From CAZDWZ01 sp964509425 (GTDB lineage: Bacteria > Bdellovibrionota_C > UBA2361 > SZUA-149 > CAZDWZ01): a stretch of 64,000 bases of DNA. The notes under the pieces were generated by a model. It was not told where the DNA came from. It saw only the letters and a program-made list of their open reading frames with translations, and searched no databases. Position numbers and translations under genes: made by a program. This document shows, one piece after another, positions 15,913-24,542 of the stretch; positions within the stretch are counted from its first letter, which is position 1, and every line of letters starts with the position of its first letter. The DNA lies in NCBI GenBank assembly GCA_964509425.1, contig CAZDWZ010000011.1, positions 85,258-149,257 on the forward strand, written 5' to 3'.

Positions 15913-16076
15913 TCGCCCACATCTCTCAGACCCCGTCTTTCGACATGTTTCATTAAGTCGCGACGAAGGAGAGATGGCAGAAGGCTAAATAAGCCTCCCG
16001 GCGTCTTGAGTTTTGCAATCGCGAGAATTAGCCTGCCCTCGCAAGCTTTCTCTAGAGTTTGCTTGCAGGAGGATCC

Positions 16077-17186
16077 ATGCGCCGACTATTTCAATTTTTC
16101 TTTCTGCTTCTTGCCGTTGTTTTCAATTCTCCGCTCAAGGCGGCCCTCGCCGAGACTCGGCCATTTAAAGTTGGTGTCATCACCGCTCTCACCGGTCCTG
16201 CTGCCGCGAACGGAATCGCCATGCAAAATTCGATTGCGCTTGCGGTAAAGGCCAGCCCCGAGAAGTTCTCAAACATCAAGTTCATCTACGAAGACGGCTC
16301 GTTCAATTCCCGTCAGGCACTAACCTCCTTCATGAAGCTGAAGGACATCGATAATGTCGACCTCGTCTATGCTTGGGGTGTCACCTATTGCAAACCGATT
16401 GCACCAATCGCCTTATCGTCACAGATTCCGGTTATCTGTCAGGGCATCGAGCAAGACAGCTACAGGAATAATCCTTTTCTCATTCGCTTCATGAACTCCA
16501 CGCATCAGTATGCGTCGCTTCTTTGGGAGTACTTCCGTTCGAAGAATTGGAAATCGGTAGGTCTCGTTCTCGCAGAGAACCCCTACATGGAGGGGATGGC
16601 CGAGGCACTGCGCCTGGAAGCACGAGATGGTGAGAAAGTCGAAGTCATCGATCGCTACGCGGTCGGCACCGTGGATATGGTGTCTACGCTTACGAAGCTC
16701 TCGCGAGCGAAGTATGACGCTGTCGGGATTTACCTGGCCCCCGGACAAATTGGTCCGTTCTACAAGTTGATGGCGCGGCAGCGCATGAAGCTTCCGACGT
16801 TTGGCACGAACTGCTTCGAAAACGTCGATGAAATTCTCCTCAGCGAAGGGGCGATGGAAGGCGGAGTTTATGTCCACAACCTCATTGAGCCTTCATTTAT
16901 TGAGAATTATGAAAAGGCCTACGGGAATCAGAGCCAGCTTGCGTTTGGGGCAATGTCCTACGAGTTTGCCGAGCTGGTGGGCGATCTCTTTGGTGACAAG
17001 AAGGAGCCGCCGGCTGCTCAGCAAATAATCGCGGCGTTTGCGGCGGTGGGTGTCCGGACGGGAAAAGCGACCGGCGCGTTTCGTCTTGTTCAGGAGAAAA
17101 ACGGCGATCGATACTTCAACTTCCCTTTTGCTGTGAAGGAAGTGCACGGAACCTCATATCGAATTCTCCTGGGGAACTCTGATTAA
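16077..17186 (+). CDS. ABC-type branched-chain amino-acid-like binding protein (1)
   Basis: 369 residues. ATG at 16077 with GGAGG five bases upstream. A signal peptide covers residues 1-25 (RRLFQFFFLLLAVVF, cleavage near ALA). The mature protein begins with VGVITALTGPAAANGIAMQNS, the usual first strand and helix of Peripla_BP_6 (LivJ-like) proteins. EDGSFNSRQALTSFMKL and a two-lobe length of ~345 residues agree. It should act in the periplasm as a solute receptor. No permease or ATPase gene is near, so it either feeds a transporter encoded elsewhere or serves as a sensor. Three similar genes occur in the window. Confidence 0.8.
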   Translation: MRRLFQFFFLLLAVVFNSPLKAALAETRPFKVGVITALTGPAAANGIAMQNSIALAVKASPEKFSNIKFIYEDGSFNSRQALTSFMKLKDIDNVDLVYAWGVTYCKPIAPIALSSQIPVICQGIEQDSYRNNPFLIRFMNSTHQYASLLWEYFRSKNWKSVGLVLAENPYMEGMAEALRLEARDGEKVEVIDRYAVGTVDMVSTLTKLSRAKYDAVGIYLAPGQIGPFYKLMARQRMKLPTFGTNCFENVDEILLSEGAMEGGVYVHNLIEPSFIENYEKAYGNQSQLAFGAMSYEFAELVGDLFGDKKEPPAAQQIIAAFAAVGVRTGKATGAFRLVQEKNGDRYFNFPFAVKEVHGTSYRILLGNSD

Positions 17187-17243
17187 ATCCGCTTTTTTGA
17201 ATTCCCGTTCCTCGACTTTCATCGAGAACCAGACGGAATAGTG

Positions 17244-17262
17244 AGGGAGCTCCTAGCTCCCT
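17244..17262. terminator. Short perfect hairpin between convergent genes
   Basis: AGGGAGCT (17244-17251) pairs with AGCTCCCT (17255-17262) around a 3-base loop. It overlaps the stop codon of the minus-strand SIMPL gene and lies 57 nt after the plus-strand binding protein. No T-run directly after it on either strand. Confidence 0.4.
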
Positions 17263-18005
17263 GAATGCGTGAAGGTCGCGGCAACGGTGGCCCGAACCGC
17301 GATTTGTCCTGGTGGAATCCCCGTATCTGATGAACCTCCGGAGGACCTCGCGTCAAATGAGACGTTTTGCATCGTTCCTCCGCCTCGGCGTCCCCACCAC
17401 CAGCCGTACCACGACTCTTCCCACGTTTTTACTTCCTTGAGTGAAAAGGGTTTCAGCCCCGTGACCCCCAGCTCTTTCGAGAACAATTCCGCTTTCTCTT
17501 TTGCGGCTTGGACCGCCATTTGACGGGCTTGATCGCGAAATTTCCTCAGCTCAGAAGTTTGAAAATCGACGCCGAGGATGGACGTCGCACCCGATTTTAG
17601 CGCGTGGATAAGAAAACCTTCGGCTTTTCCGGGTTCACGCAAGGTGACGGTCAACGATTGCCGCGCGATATGTTTACCCTCCGGTTGATAATCTCCGTAG
17701 TGCGTAAGAGTCACCATGTCGGTTTGGATATCCTTGTCGACCACTCCGAATTTTTTGATTGCCGAGACCAGAGCCCTGGCGCTTTCGTTCACCGAACCTT
17801 GAATCACGACGACGTCGTCTCCCTTTCTTTCGATGCCGAGCGTGACGAGGCACTTATCTGGGCTGACATAGACGACCGCTTCGCCGCTCACCGACACGAT
17901 CGGCTTAGACGGCGCATGTTCTCCTTCCCACCATTGAGCCGAAGCGGGGATGGGGAGCAGAAGACACAACGCGAGAGAGATATTCTTGCAGAGGTTTGCT
18001 TTCAT
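17253..18005 (-). CDS. SIMPL-domain (DUF541) exported protein
   Basis: 250 residues. ATG at 18005 with AAGGAG upstream. Signal peptide residues 1-23 (SLALCLLLPIPASA). The mature part starts VSVSGEAVVYVSPDKCLVTLGIERKG, typical of SIMPL proteins. It continues SVNESARALVSAIKKFGVVDKDIQT, then ILGVDFQTSELRKFRDQARQMAVQAAKEKAELFSKELG, and ends with the conserved return strand (IAVRATVAATF). Members are periplasmic or outer-membrane-associated proteins linked to oxidative stress; the biochemical activity is unknown. A Trp/Gly-rich insertion (WYGWWWGRRGGG) is unusual. A palindrome 70-100 bases upstream may control it. Confidence 0.8.
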   Translation of the reverse strand: MKANLCKNISLALCLLLPIPASAQWWEGEHAPSKPIVSVSGEAVVYVSPDKCLVTLGIERKGDDVVVIQGSVNESARALVSAIKKFGVVDKDIQTDMVTLTHYGDYQPEGKHIARQSLTVTLREPGKAEGFLIHALKSGATSILGVDFQTSELRKFRDQARQMAVQAAKEKAELFSKELGVTGLKPFSLKEVKTWEESWYGWWWGRRGGGTMQNVSFDARSSGGSSDTGIPPGQIAVRATVAATFTHSGS

Positions 18006-18076
18006 GTTTGCAGGTACTCCTTCAATCCATTTCCGGATTGTAAATCGACTGCTCATAAAGCTTAAAGCATGCCCCG

Positions 18077-18103
18077 TGTAAAATTCACGAGGACGATTTT
18101 ACA
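18077..18103. promoter_or_regulatory. Palindrome upstream of the SIMPL gene
   Basis: TGTAAAAT (18077-18084) and ATTTTACA (18096-18103) are perfect inverted repeats separated by 11 bases. It lies 72-98 nt before the SIMPL ATG and 38 nt after the stop of the hydrolase gene. The form suits a dimeric regulator site; a 3' stem of the upstream gene is the alternative. Confidence 0.4.
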
Positions 18104-18140
18104 ATACTTTTACCTTCCAGTTTCCTCCAATCTACGCGAA

Positions 18141-19436
18141 CTACTTCGTGGGGATCTTGAGATCGGAATACCGGAGCTCTTGGATCAGGCCGCCTTCAAG
18201 TGGTGAGAGGGAGAACACGATGATAGGGGTGTCGTGGTAGCTGAAAAATCCGGCCATGCCTCTTTCTCCGTGAAGCTCGAGACCTTCGATGTCTCCCCCG
18301 AGATCGGACCGGAGAGCACTGAGCTTCTCCTTAACTGCTTCACGAGTGTTATCGAGAAAGAAGTTGCTGCTAAAAAGCTTATTCGCAGCGTCATCACTCC
18401 ATTCGCCGATCAGACTTCGCAATGCCTGAGCGCGGCTGACTACCAGCTCAAACGGCTTTGGGAATACTGCTGGAGTGAGGAGTATCGCGGCGTCGAGACT
18501 TTCGAGTGCCGGAGTCCAAACCGGACAGTAGGTTTTAAGCCCCCACGCGATGACCGCACAGCGGTTCTCGAGAGACCAGCGCATGTGGCAGCCTGACCCG
18601 GGTAATCCCCCGGAATGTCCGACCGCCCAACTCTGCTTCAAAGCGTATCGTACCAATCCCAGCCCGTACGCCGCGACAGAACCTCCCGACGGGCAGAAAA
18701 AGTCGGAATGCATGAGATGGACGCTGCGCTGCATCTCTCGTCTCGAACGGCGAGTGAGAACTTGCCCGCTCGAATCATCCTCCTCGCCTTCGCTATCGAG
18801 AAAAAAGCGTGCCCAACGAGTCATGTCGTTCAGCGTGCTTGTCAGCCCTCCAAACGTTCCGAGGTCGGACTTGACCCCGCGCCAATCTGTATCGACCATG
18901 GAGAGAGGAGAGAGAATTTTGTTGGAAATGTAAGACAGCGCGTGTTCCCCGGATACGTTCGAGATAATTCGGCCAAGCATCATGTAGCCGAGGTTCGAAT
19001 ACATAAACTGCTCTCCAATGGGCGCCGCGAAAGTGCAGGGCTCCTTCAGGAGAAAATTGAATTCATAATCGGCGAGCCCCAGTTGCCGATCGCCCCACGG
19101 GTTGTCCGAAGCGAGCCCACTCCCCATGCTAAGCAGGTGAAAGAGAGTTGCGTCTTTCCAGTGATGTTGATCCGGAAGCTCGGGAAGATACTTCAACACC
19201 GGCTCTGAGAGCTGGAGCCAGCCTTCGTCTCTCAGCTTAAGAATGGCCGCCGCCGCAAAAGATTTTGTAAGCGACGCAATCGGAAAGCGGACCGAAAGGA
19301 TGTCGGTGGTTTTTCCCAAATCGCCCGAGAAGTATTGATCGACTATCCGGTCTCCAGAGACCAGACACGCACCTACGTTACTGGCCTTATGTTTTTCCTG
19401 GAAGGGAGCGAAGTATTGGTCGAGAAGTCCTTTCAT
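18141..19436 (-). CDS. Serine beta-lactamase-family hydrolase (class C-like)
   Basis: 431 residues. The three active-site motifs are present: Ser55-Leu-Thr-Lys58 (FPIASLTKSF), Tyr146-Ser-Asn148 (FMYSNLGYMMLG) and His274-Ser-Gly-Gly277 (AVGHSGGLPG, in place of KTG). This is the pattern of class C-like esterases and D-aminopeptidases, not of resistance enzymes. No signal peptide, so a cytoplasmic esterase or peptidase is likely. A ~110-residue C-terminal domain follows. It lies 40 nt downstream of a flavin monooxygenase on the same strand; the two may act in one catabolic or modification pathway. Confidence 0.8.
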   Translation of the reverse strand: MKGLLDQYFAPFQEKHKASNVGACLVSGDRIVDQYFSGDLGKTTDILSVRFPIASLTKSFAAAAILKLRDEGWLQLSEPVLKYLPELPDQHHWKDATLFHLLSMGSGLASDNPWGDRQLGLADYEFNFLLKEPCTFAAPIGEQFMYSNLGYMMLGRIISNVSGEHALSYISNKILSPLSMVDTDWRGVKSDLGTFGGLTSTLNDMTRWARFFLDSEGEEDDSSGQVLTRRSRREMQRSVHLMHSDFFCPSGGSVAAYGLGLVRYALKQSWAVGHSGGLPGSGCHMRWSLENRCAVIAWGLKTYCPVWTPALESLDAAILLTPAVFPKPFELVVSRAQALRSLIGEWSDDAANKLFSSNFFLDNTREAVKEKLSALRSDLGGDIEGLELHGERGMAGFFSYHDTPIIVFSLSPLEGGLIQELRYSDLKIPTK

Positions 19437-19476
19437 GGAGGAAAGTTTTACCCGAGAAAACGGATAAAGAGAACAA

Positions 19477-20673
19477 TTACACTTCGAGATCCTTCGTGCT
19501 GAAGAACCCCGGCTTCAATCCTCCGATGACCGAGGCCATTTGTCTCTTCATCCACGGAAGGTGAGGCAGTAAAGGGAGAAACATATCTCTGAGAAGCCCC
19601 TTTGCGATCCCGTTTGATTGAAAGAAGGGGGAGAGGCACAAGCTGAGAGTACTATACACGCGGTTGTTTGCACGCCGTCGTTGCAAAAACTCCGGCATCA
19701 TCTCCGAGAGGTTCCCGTCCTTCGACTCAAGCAGCTTCGAAAAGAGATATCCGTCCAACATCGCGAGATTTGTGCCCTGCCCGAAATGCGGACTCATCGC
19801 GTGCCACGCATCTCCCAACAGCACGACGTTCTCTTGAACGGGAAGAGAGCAGAATACATGCTGATACCGGGCTTGAATCAGATCATCGAAAGTGCTGAGC
19901 GGATGGACGAGCTCCTCAGCGAGCGGACAGATTCGAAGTGCCTCCGCCTTCCATTCCGCAAAAGTGTGAAAGTTATCGCCCGGCGCCACGCCCCAGAAAA
20001 AGCTCGCTCGGTCCCGGCCTGTAGGGAGGATTCCGACAAGTCGTTTCGTCCCTTCCACGAACTGAAACAATTTCCCCTTCGCTTGCGTCTGTCGCCCGAT
20101 CACCCAAAACGCGGAATGTGAATAGTTCCATGTCCACTGCTTCCGGACGACTGTGCGTCTGAGACGCGAGCGCGCGCCGTCGGTAAGGAGTACCAGGTCA
20201 AACGGCTCCGAAAGCGCACCGCTTTTCATCCGGCAGCGCGTGCCACCGCCCTCCTGCTCGAGTCGCGTAACTTCAGCCGAGAGCTGGATTGGGATTTCGG
20301 CTTTTCTTGCGGCTTGCTCGAAAACACTAAATAGCAATGTGCGTTCGACTCCGTAAGCGCAGCGTCCCGGAACGTTCCAGTCGTATCTCGCGTTTACGAG
20401 AGTGCGCCCCGAGGTGCTCCGCACAAAAATCGTCTCGATTTTCTCCGACTGTGTTGCGACCTCTTCGAGCAGAGCAAGTCTCTCGAGAATCAATTGGCCC
20501 GAAGGATGCAGCAAAATGCCGGCACCTATCGGCGCGATTTTTTCCGCTTGCTCAAAAATCTCGACATGAAAGCCGGAACGTCGTAGGCAAAGCGCCGCCG
20601 TGGCCCCCGCGGAACCAAAGCCGATCACGGCAACGCGAGCAATTTTGGAGCGCTTCGACGTAGTCGACTTCAT
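19477..20673 (-). CDS. FAD-dependent aromatic-type monooxygenase
   Basis: 398 residues. Gly18-x-Gly20-x-x-Gly23 (VIGFGSAGATAALCLRRSG) is the FAD-binding Rossmann motif, followed by VEIFEQAEKIAPIGAGI. The DG motif (LLTDGARSRLR, 165-166) and the GD motif (NVVLLGDAWHAMSPHFGQG, 287-288) complete the p-hydroxybenzoate hydroxylase/UbiH pattern (group A). It would hydroxylate an aromatic or polyketide-like substrate with NAD(P)H and O2. An inner N-terminal extension of ten residues is basic. It leads a likely two-gene operon with the serine hydrolase. Confidence 0.8.
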   Translation of the reverse strand: MKSTTSKRSKIARVAVIGFGSAGATAALCLRRSGFHVEIFEQAEKIAPIGAGILLHPSGQLILERLALLEEVATQSEKIETIFVRSTSGRTLVNARYDWNVPGRCAYGVERTLLFSVFEQAARKAEIPIQLSAEVTRLEQEGGGTRCRMKSGALSEPFDLVLLTDGARSRLRRTVVRKQWTWNYSHSAFWVIGRQTQAKGKLFQFVEGTKRLVGILPTGRDRASFFWGVAPGDNFHTFAEWKAEALRICPLAEELVHPLSTFDDLIQARYQHVFCSLPVQENVVLLGDAWHAMSPHFGQGTNLAMLDGYLFSKLLESKDGNLSEMMPEFLQRRRANNRVYSTLSLCLSPFFQSNGIAKGLLRDMFLPLLPHLPWMKRQMASVIGGLKPGFFSTKDLEV

Positions 20674-20724
20674 GAGTGCAAGGTCTAGAGTAGTTCTCGA
20701 AAGTTCTGTCCGTTTGAAGTTGAG

Positions 20725-20839
20725 AAGCCTTCGGCTTCGCAGATGGTTTGCTGATCGAGAACCGCTCTGTGCTTGCTGGTCGCCCTTCGGGCGACGCCAG
20801 AGTCATTCTCAAAAGGACAAAACTTTTGAGAATGACTCT
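20725..20839. repeat. Three consecutive hairpins between divergent genes
   Basis: GAAGCC-TTC-GGCTTC (20725-20739), GTCGCCC-TTC-GGGCGAC (20779-20795) and a perfect 17-bp stem AGAGTCATTCTCAAAAG / CTTTTGAGAATGACTCT (20799-20815, 20823-20839) with a 7-base loop. They lie in the 266-base gap between the divergently transcribed monooxygenase and kinase. Such a series suggests a small RNA or regulatory leader; no T-run follows. Confidence 0.45.
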
Positions 20840-20939
20840 AAAGGTGAAGTGACTTACAAAGCAAGCGCAAATACTTGCGTGAGGAAGCGGATGCGGCTAG
20901 CTAAGCGGAGTATCTCTCTCGACCAGGAAGGAGCTTTTC

Positions 20940-21767
20940 ATGCCGGTATTTAATAACCGCTACGACGTGCTTCGCCTGCTCGGAGCCGGCCGCTTTGGGA
21001 CGGTTTATGCCTGCCGCCATCTCGAATTGTCCGGACACCTGGTTGCCGTGAAGATTCTGCATCCTGAGTTCGTGAGCGATGAAGCGATCCTCACGCAATT
21101 CCGGGACGAAGTTACGACCTCGTTCGCTGTTTCTCATCCGCATGTCGTCCGCGCGTATGAGTATTTCCGCGATAAGGACCTTGCCGGATTTACGATGGAG
21201 TACGTAGACGGCGGGAACCTCGCGCAACGATTAACTGGTGAGCGGCAAATTCCAATTCGCGAGGTGGTCAGGCTTCTTTCAGAAATCTGCGGCGGATTGC
21301 AGTCAATTCACGATACGAATCTCGTTCACGGGAACCTCACCGCCGAGAATGTGCTCGTCACCTCTCGGAATGAAGTGAAGCTCTCTGATTTCGGACGATC
21401 AGAGCTCCCAAGATCGCTTAAACCTGATGAGGAAGAAGCTGGTGGGAGAGGCGTCGACGCTTCAAGTCCCGAGTTTCTCGAAAGCGGAGTCTCTGATGAA
21501 CTCTCCGATCTCTATGCGGTCGGGATCATCGGATATCGTCTCGTCACGGGCATCCCGCCGTTTACAATCGAGTCGCCGACTGAGTCATTGAAGCAGCGAA
21601 AGTCAGAAAACTACATTCCACCCGACGAGCTTCGGAAGGAGTGCCCACGTCGATTAAATGACTGGGTGGCGCAAGCACTTCGAGCCGACAGAACTCGCCG
21701 TTTCCGATCGCCTACTGAAATGAGGTTGATGCTGGAAGAGATTATCCGAATGGATCTCCTTCACTGA
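20940..21767 (+). CDS. Serine/threonine protein kinase-like protein, probable pseudokinase
   Basis: 275 residues; ATG at 20940 with GGAAGGAG upstream. Kinase landmarks in order: glycine loop GAGRFG (15-20), VAVK with Lys38, the alpha-C Glu region, hinge MEYVDGGNL, catalytic loop LVHGNLTAEN (129-137), DFG at 150-152, SPE near 176-178. In the catalytic loop the HRD motif is HGN: Asp is replaced by Asn132, while Asn137 and DFG are kept. Nucleotide binding is likely but phosphotransfer doubtful. No transmembrane or sensor domain is attached, so it is a cytoplasmic kinase fold alone. It lies 21 nt from the end of the convergent aaRS gene. Confidence 0.75.
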   Translation: MPVFNNRYDVLRLLGAGRFGTVYACRHLELSGHLVAVKILHPEFVSDEAILTQFRDEVTTSFAVSHPHVVRAYEYFRDKDLAGFTMEYVDGGNLAQRLTGERQIPIREVVRLLSEICGGLQSIHDTNLVHGNLTAENVLVTSRNEVKLSDFGRSELPRSLKPDEEEAGGRGVDASSPEFLESGVSDELSDLYAVGIIGYRLVTGIPPFTIESPTESLKQRKSENYIPPDELRKECPRRLNDWVAQALRADRTRRFRSPTEMRLMLEEIIRMDLLH

Positions 21768-21788
21768 GCTCCCATTTGGGATTTGCGG

Positions 21789-23633
21789 TCACTTGGCGGC
21801 CGTGGTCGCCAAAAATCCTTCAAGCGGTTGACCGAGAAGTCTGGCGGCTGCAACCTCCGGCTCCAGCACGGCAAATATAGTTGAGAGCGGGGGTCCCGAG
21901 TCCTTACCGGTAAGGAGTCGGCGGATCTTCATCTTCTCCGACAACGTGTCCTGAGGCGTCATCGTGTTTTCCAAAAGCGGCTGTGGAGGGTCAATCAGGA
22001 GCACTGCCTGTCGCCAATCCGACAGATCCCGTCGATGCTGATAGAGGCGGAAGGCGAGAGCAGCCGAGGGTTTTGTCTCTGAAAGGCGCGTGAGCGTGCT
22101 CCTGAATTCGGACTCCGATACGCTTTGCAGGTGCGCGCGCCCGGTTATTTCCAATCGACGGAGATCGAGTCGGATGGACTCACGAGACTTGGTAACAGCA
22201 TCGAGACTAAAGGATTGCGCGAGAACACGGAGCGCCGCCAGGAAATCCTCTCCCGCAAGTAACTCCGAGATCGTCGAAAGGCCCTTCCGAAGCGTCTCGT
22301 GCTGCGAGTGCGGCAGGATCGTCGAGAGGAGAAGCGAGAGAACCGGTTGACCGGGGAGTTTCTCTTCGTGGATCAACGAGCGGAGCATGTAGCTGCCCGC
22401 GCCCTCACGTTTGCTGAGGACTTGTCCGCCCTCATCGGTCACGGTGGAGAGATGGAAATAGGCTGAGAGCGGCAAACTCCAGTGCGCTTCAAAGTAATTT
22501 CTCTTCGAAGACTGAAGGTTTGCCCATCCCAAAGCAACCCGAATGTGATTCTGAACCGTGCTCAAGAATTCCTGCCGCTTATCTCGAAACACGTGAGTCG
22601 AGAGCTCGATGTCGTCCACGGCACCTGAGAAACGATAGAACGGAATCTCTCCGCCTGCCCGGAAAATAGGCAACGTTTTCTCATCTCTGTCTTTTGTCGC
22701 GGGTGCTGTGTGTTCGACCCGCGGGCCGCTCTTCCAATCGAAAACGATGTTGAAATATCTCTCCGGAGGGAGAGACCCGAGAACCTTTGATCCATCCGAA
22801 TTTGTGGATACAAGTCCGGCACGCTCGAGCCGCGAAAGCGCCGAAGAGTATCTGACACGACTCTTGGCGTCGGATTGACGAAATACCTGCGCAGACGGGA
22901 CGGAAAGTCCGAGCCACGACAGCTCATTCAATATCTCCTCCACACACTCTTCTTTGGTACGAGAGAGGTCGGTGTCATCGAACCGAACGAAAAATTTCGA
23001 GCCGGGCACCTTGAGGGCGCTCAGGTAGGCAATCAGTGCGCCCCGCGCATTTCCGAGATGGAGCGTGTTCGATGGTGTCGGCGCAAAGCGAGTGCTCACC
23101 GCTGCTTCGTCGATGAGACGCTTGAGAACTGGATTCGGCCAACTATCATCGGACACGTTCGCTATTTCTATCCTCGCCTCGCCGAATATTCCTATGAGCG
23201 CCCGGAGAAATGGCCGAAGCTGTACGACATACTTCCCATCTGATCGCCCGTGGTCATAGCGCGGGAGAAGTATCAGAGAATCGGGGAACCGAATGGACTG
23301 AACGAACAGTACCGCGTCAATAAAGATCCGTGCGATCTTCTTCGAGGGATCTTCGAAGAATGGATGAACCTTGGCCGACGTAAAGCCCAATGCCTCAGCC
23401 GATTCAAAAGAAAGAAGCGAGGCCCGCACGTCCGGCTCATTTGTTCGTTGCAGTCGTCGCGGATTGACTCTCGACCCTCCCGGGCAAATGACAAGAACAA
23501 TGTCTCGTTCCCGATTGAACAGGAGGAAGTTTGGTTCCTGAGAAAATGGCTTCTCCGCCGCAGGCTCAGCGAGGTACCGGACTGAGGAAGGTTCGAGGCT
23601 CGAGAGCAATCGTTGTTCGGTGAATGAGAGCAT
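21789..23633 (-). CDS. Glutamyl-tRNA synthetase with N-terminal YbaK-like domain
   Basis: 614 residues. Residues 1-~165 resemble the YbaK/ProRS editing domain (FLLFNRERDIVLVICPGG, LLSFESAEALGFTSAKVHPF, IARIFIDAVLF). From 182 a class I synthetase follows: TRFAPTPSNTLHLGNARG with HLGN (192-195) as HIGH, FVRFDDTD, and LSKRE (406-410) as KMSKS. The end has the GluRS anticodon-domain signature (KIRRLLTGKDSGPPL). It would charge tRNA(Glu) or tRNA(Gln) with glutamate. The N-terminal editing-type domain is not found in standard GluRS (about 470-500 residues). The usual HIGH Gly is kept. Whether it is the main GluRS or a second enzyme cannot be decided here. Confidence 0.75.
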   Translation of the reverse strand: MLSFTEQRLLSSLEPSSVRYLAEPAAEKPFSQEPNFLLFNRERDIVLVICPGGSRVNPRRLQRTNEPDVRASLLSFESAEALGFTSAKVHPFFEDPSKKIARIFIDAVLFVQSIRFPDSLILLPRYDHGRSDGKYVVQLRPFLRALIGIFGEARIEIANVSDDSWPNPVLKRLIDEAAVSTRFAPTPSNTLHLGNARGALIAYLSALKVPGSKFFVRFDDTDLSRTKEECVEEILNELSWLGLSVPSAQVFRQSDAKSRVRYSSALSRLERAGLVSTNSDGSKVLGSLPPERYFNIVFDWKSGPRVEHTAPATKDRDEKTLPIFRAGGEIPFYRFSGAVDDIELSTHVFRDKRQEFLSTVQNHIRVALGWANLQSSKRNYFEAHWSLPLSAYFHLSTVTDEGGQVLSKREGAGSYMLRSLIHEEKLPGQPVLSLLLSTILPHSQHETLRKGLSTISELLAGEDFLAALRVLAQSFSLDAVTKSRESIRLDLRRLEITGRAHLQSVSESEFRSTLTRLSETKPSAALAFRLYQHRRDLSDWRQAVLLIDPPQPLLENTMTPQDTLSEKMKIRRLLTGKDSGPPLSTIFAVLEPEVAAARLLGQPLEGFLATTAAK

Positions 23634-23774
23634 TCTTGCAATCTTTTCTCATCCCGAATTCAGAGTCAATCGCCTGGGCATCGAGTCTTCGATGAAAACG
23701 CTGACGCGGCTTCGCTTCCCGCAAGAAAATCTGGCGGTTAAGTGTGAATCTTCGTCAACTTTCTCTCTCTCTGA

Positions 23775-24542
23775 TTAGACTTCTGGCAAACGTCGAAGCG
23801 GCTTTCCGGATTTCCAGAGGCCTTCGAAATGCTCGACGTAGGATTTTGCAATCGTCTTGTTCCAAATCCGAGTCGTAACGATATCATCCCCCATCACCGC
23901 AAGATCCATCATTTCAGCGGTGATGAGGGTGTAGGTTTGTAAGGAGAAGCCCGTATCATGAACTCGCATCTGAGCGCGCGGCTCTTTCAGAAATCGATCG
24001 TGATATTGCTGAACCGTCAATGGTGAGACAATCAAACGCTTCGCGACTTTTTTCTTTCGAGTATATTCTACGTATTCGCTGTAGCGAGAGCCGATCACTC
24101 GATAAAATTCGCTTCCCTGGTTACCAGCCATAATTCGAATCACGCCATCGGTACGAGCGGCGGAATCTACGGCCGAAAGAAGAGATTGGAGAAGCTCGTT
24201 TGCGCCGACGAATGTTTCAACATGGAGTTGGTTGCTCACCTTCTTTTGGAGCGCTTTCAGTTCCGGAACAATTGAGCTGAAATTCCGAAATCTCTCTGTC
24301 TCTTTTCGGAGAAGATCTTCCGGTGGAATCGGAGAGAATTGTCGGCGATTATTCTGAATCACGAACGAGACCATTCCACGTTCCTTCAACCGTTCAAGAG
24401 CCGTGTAGACGATCTGCCGGTGAAAGCCGGTTTGGCGAATAACCGGTCCTGCTGTGGTTCGACCGATTCGAAGAAGAGCGAGATACACCTCCGATTCGTA
24501 ATCGCCGAGACCGATATTTCCGAGAGACTGCGTAAGCGACAT
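23775..24542 (-). CDS. TrmB-family transcriptional regulator
   Basis: 255 residues. Residues about 5-70 form a winged HTH of the TrmB type: LGDYESEVYLALLRIGRTTAGPVIRQTGFHRQIVYTALERLKERGMV. The rest is the C-terminal effector domain with a helical linker (SIVPELKALQKKVSNQLHVETF). No kinase-like or membrane part. TrmB regulators sense sugars or other solutes and bind palindromic operators; they are common in archaea and scattered in bacteria. It is divergent from a periplasmic binding-protein gene 127 bases away, which makes that gene its likely target. Confidence 0.8.
   Translation of the reverse strand: MSLTQSLGNIGLGDYESEVYLALLRIGRTTAGPVIRQTGFHRQIVYTALERLKERGMVSFVIQNNRRQFSPIPPEDLLRKETERFRNFSSIVPELKALQKKVSNQLHVETFVGANELLQSLLSAVDSAARTDGVIRIMAGNQGSEFYRVIGSRYSEYVEYTRKKKVAKRLIVSPLTVQQYHDRFLKEPRAQMRVHDTGFSLQTYTLITAEMMDLAVMGDDIVTTRIWNKTIAKSYVEHFEGLWKSGKPLRRLPEV

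Larger units (their letters stand above)
15397..15913. mobile_element. 517-bp unit with 14-bp terminal inverted repeats, one passenger gene (copy 2)
   Basis: AGGTGCTGAACGAC (15397-15410) is matched exactly by its reverse complement at 15900-15913. Compared with copy 1, the twelfth base is G instead of A, and the change is present on both arms. The left arm ends 107 nt before the ATG, as in copy 1, and continues with CTAAGGTTA. No transposase or target duplication seen. Confidence 0.6.
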
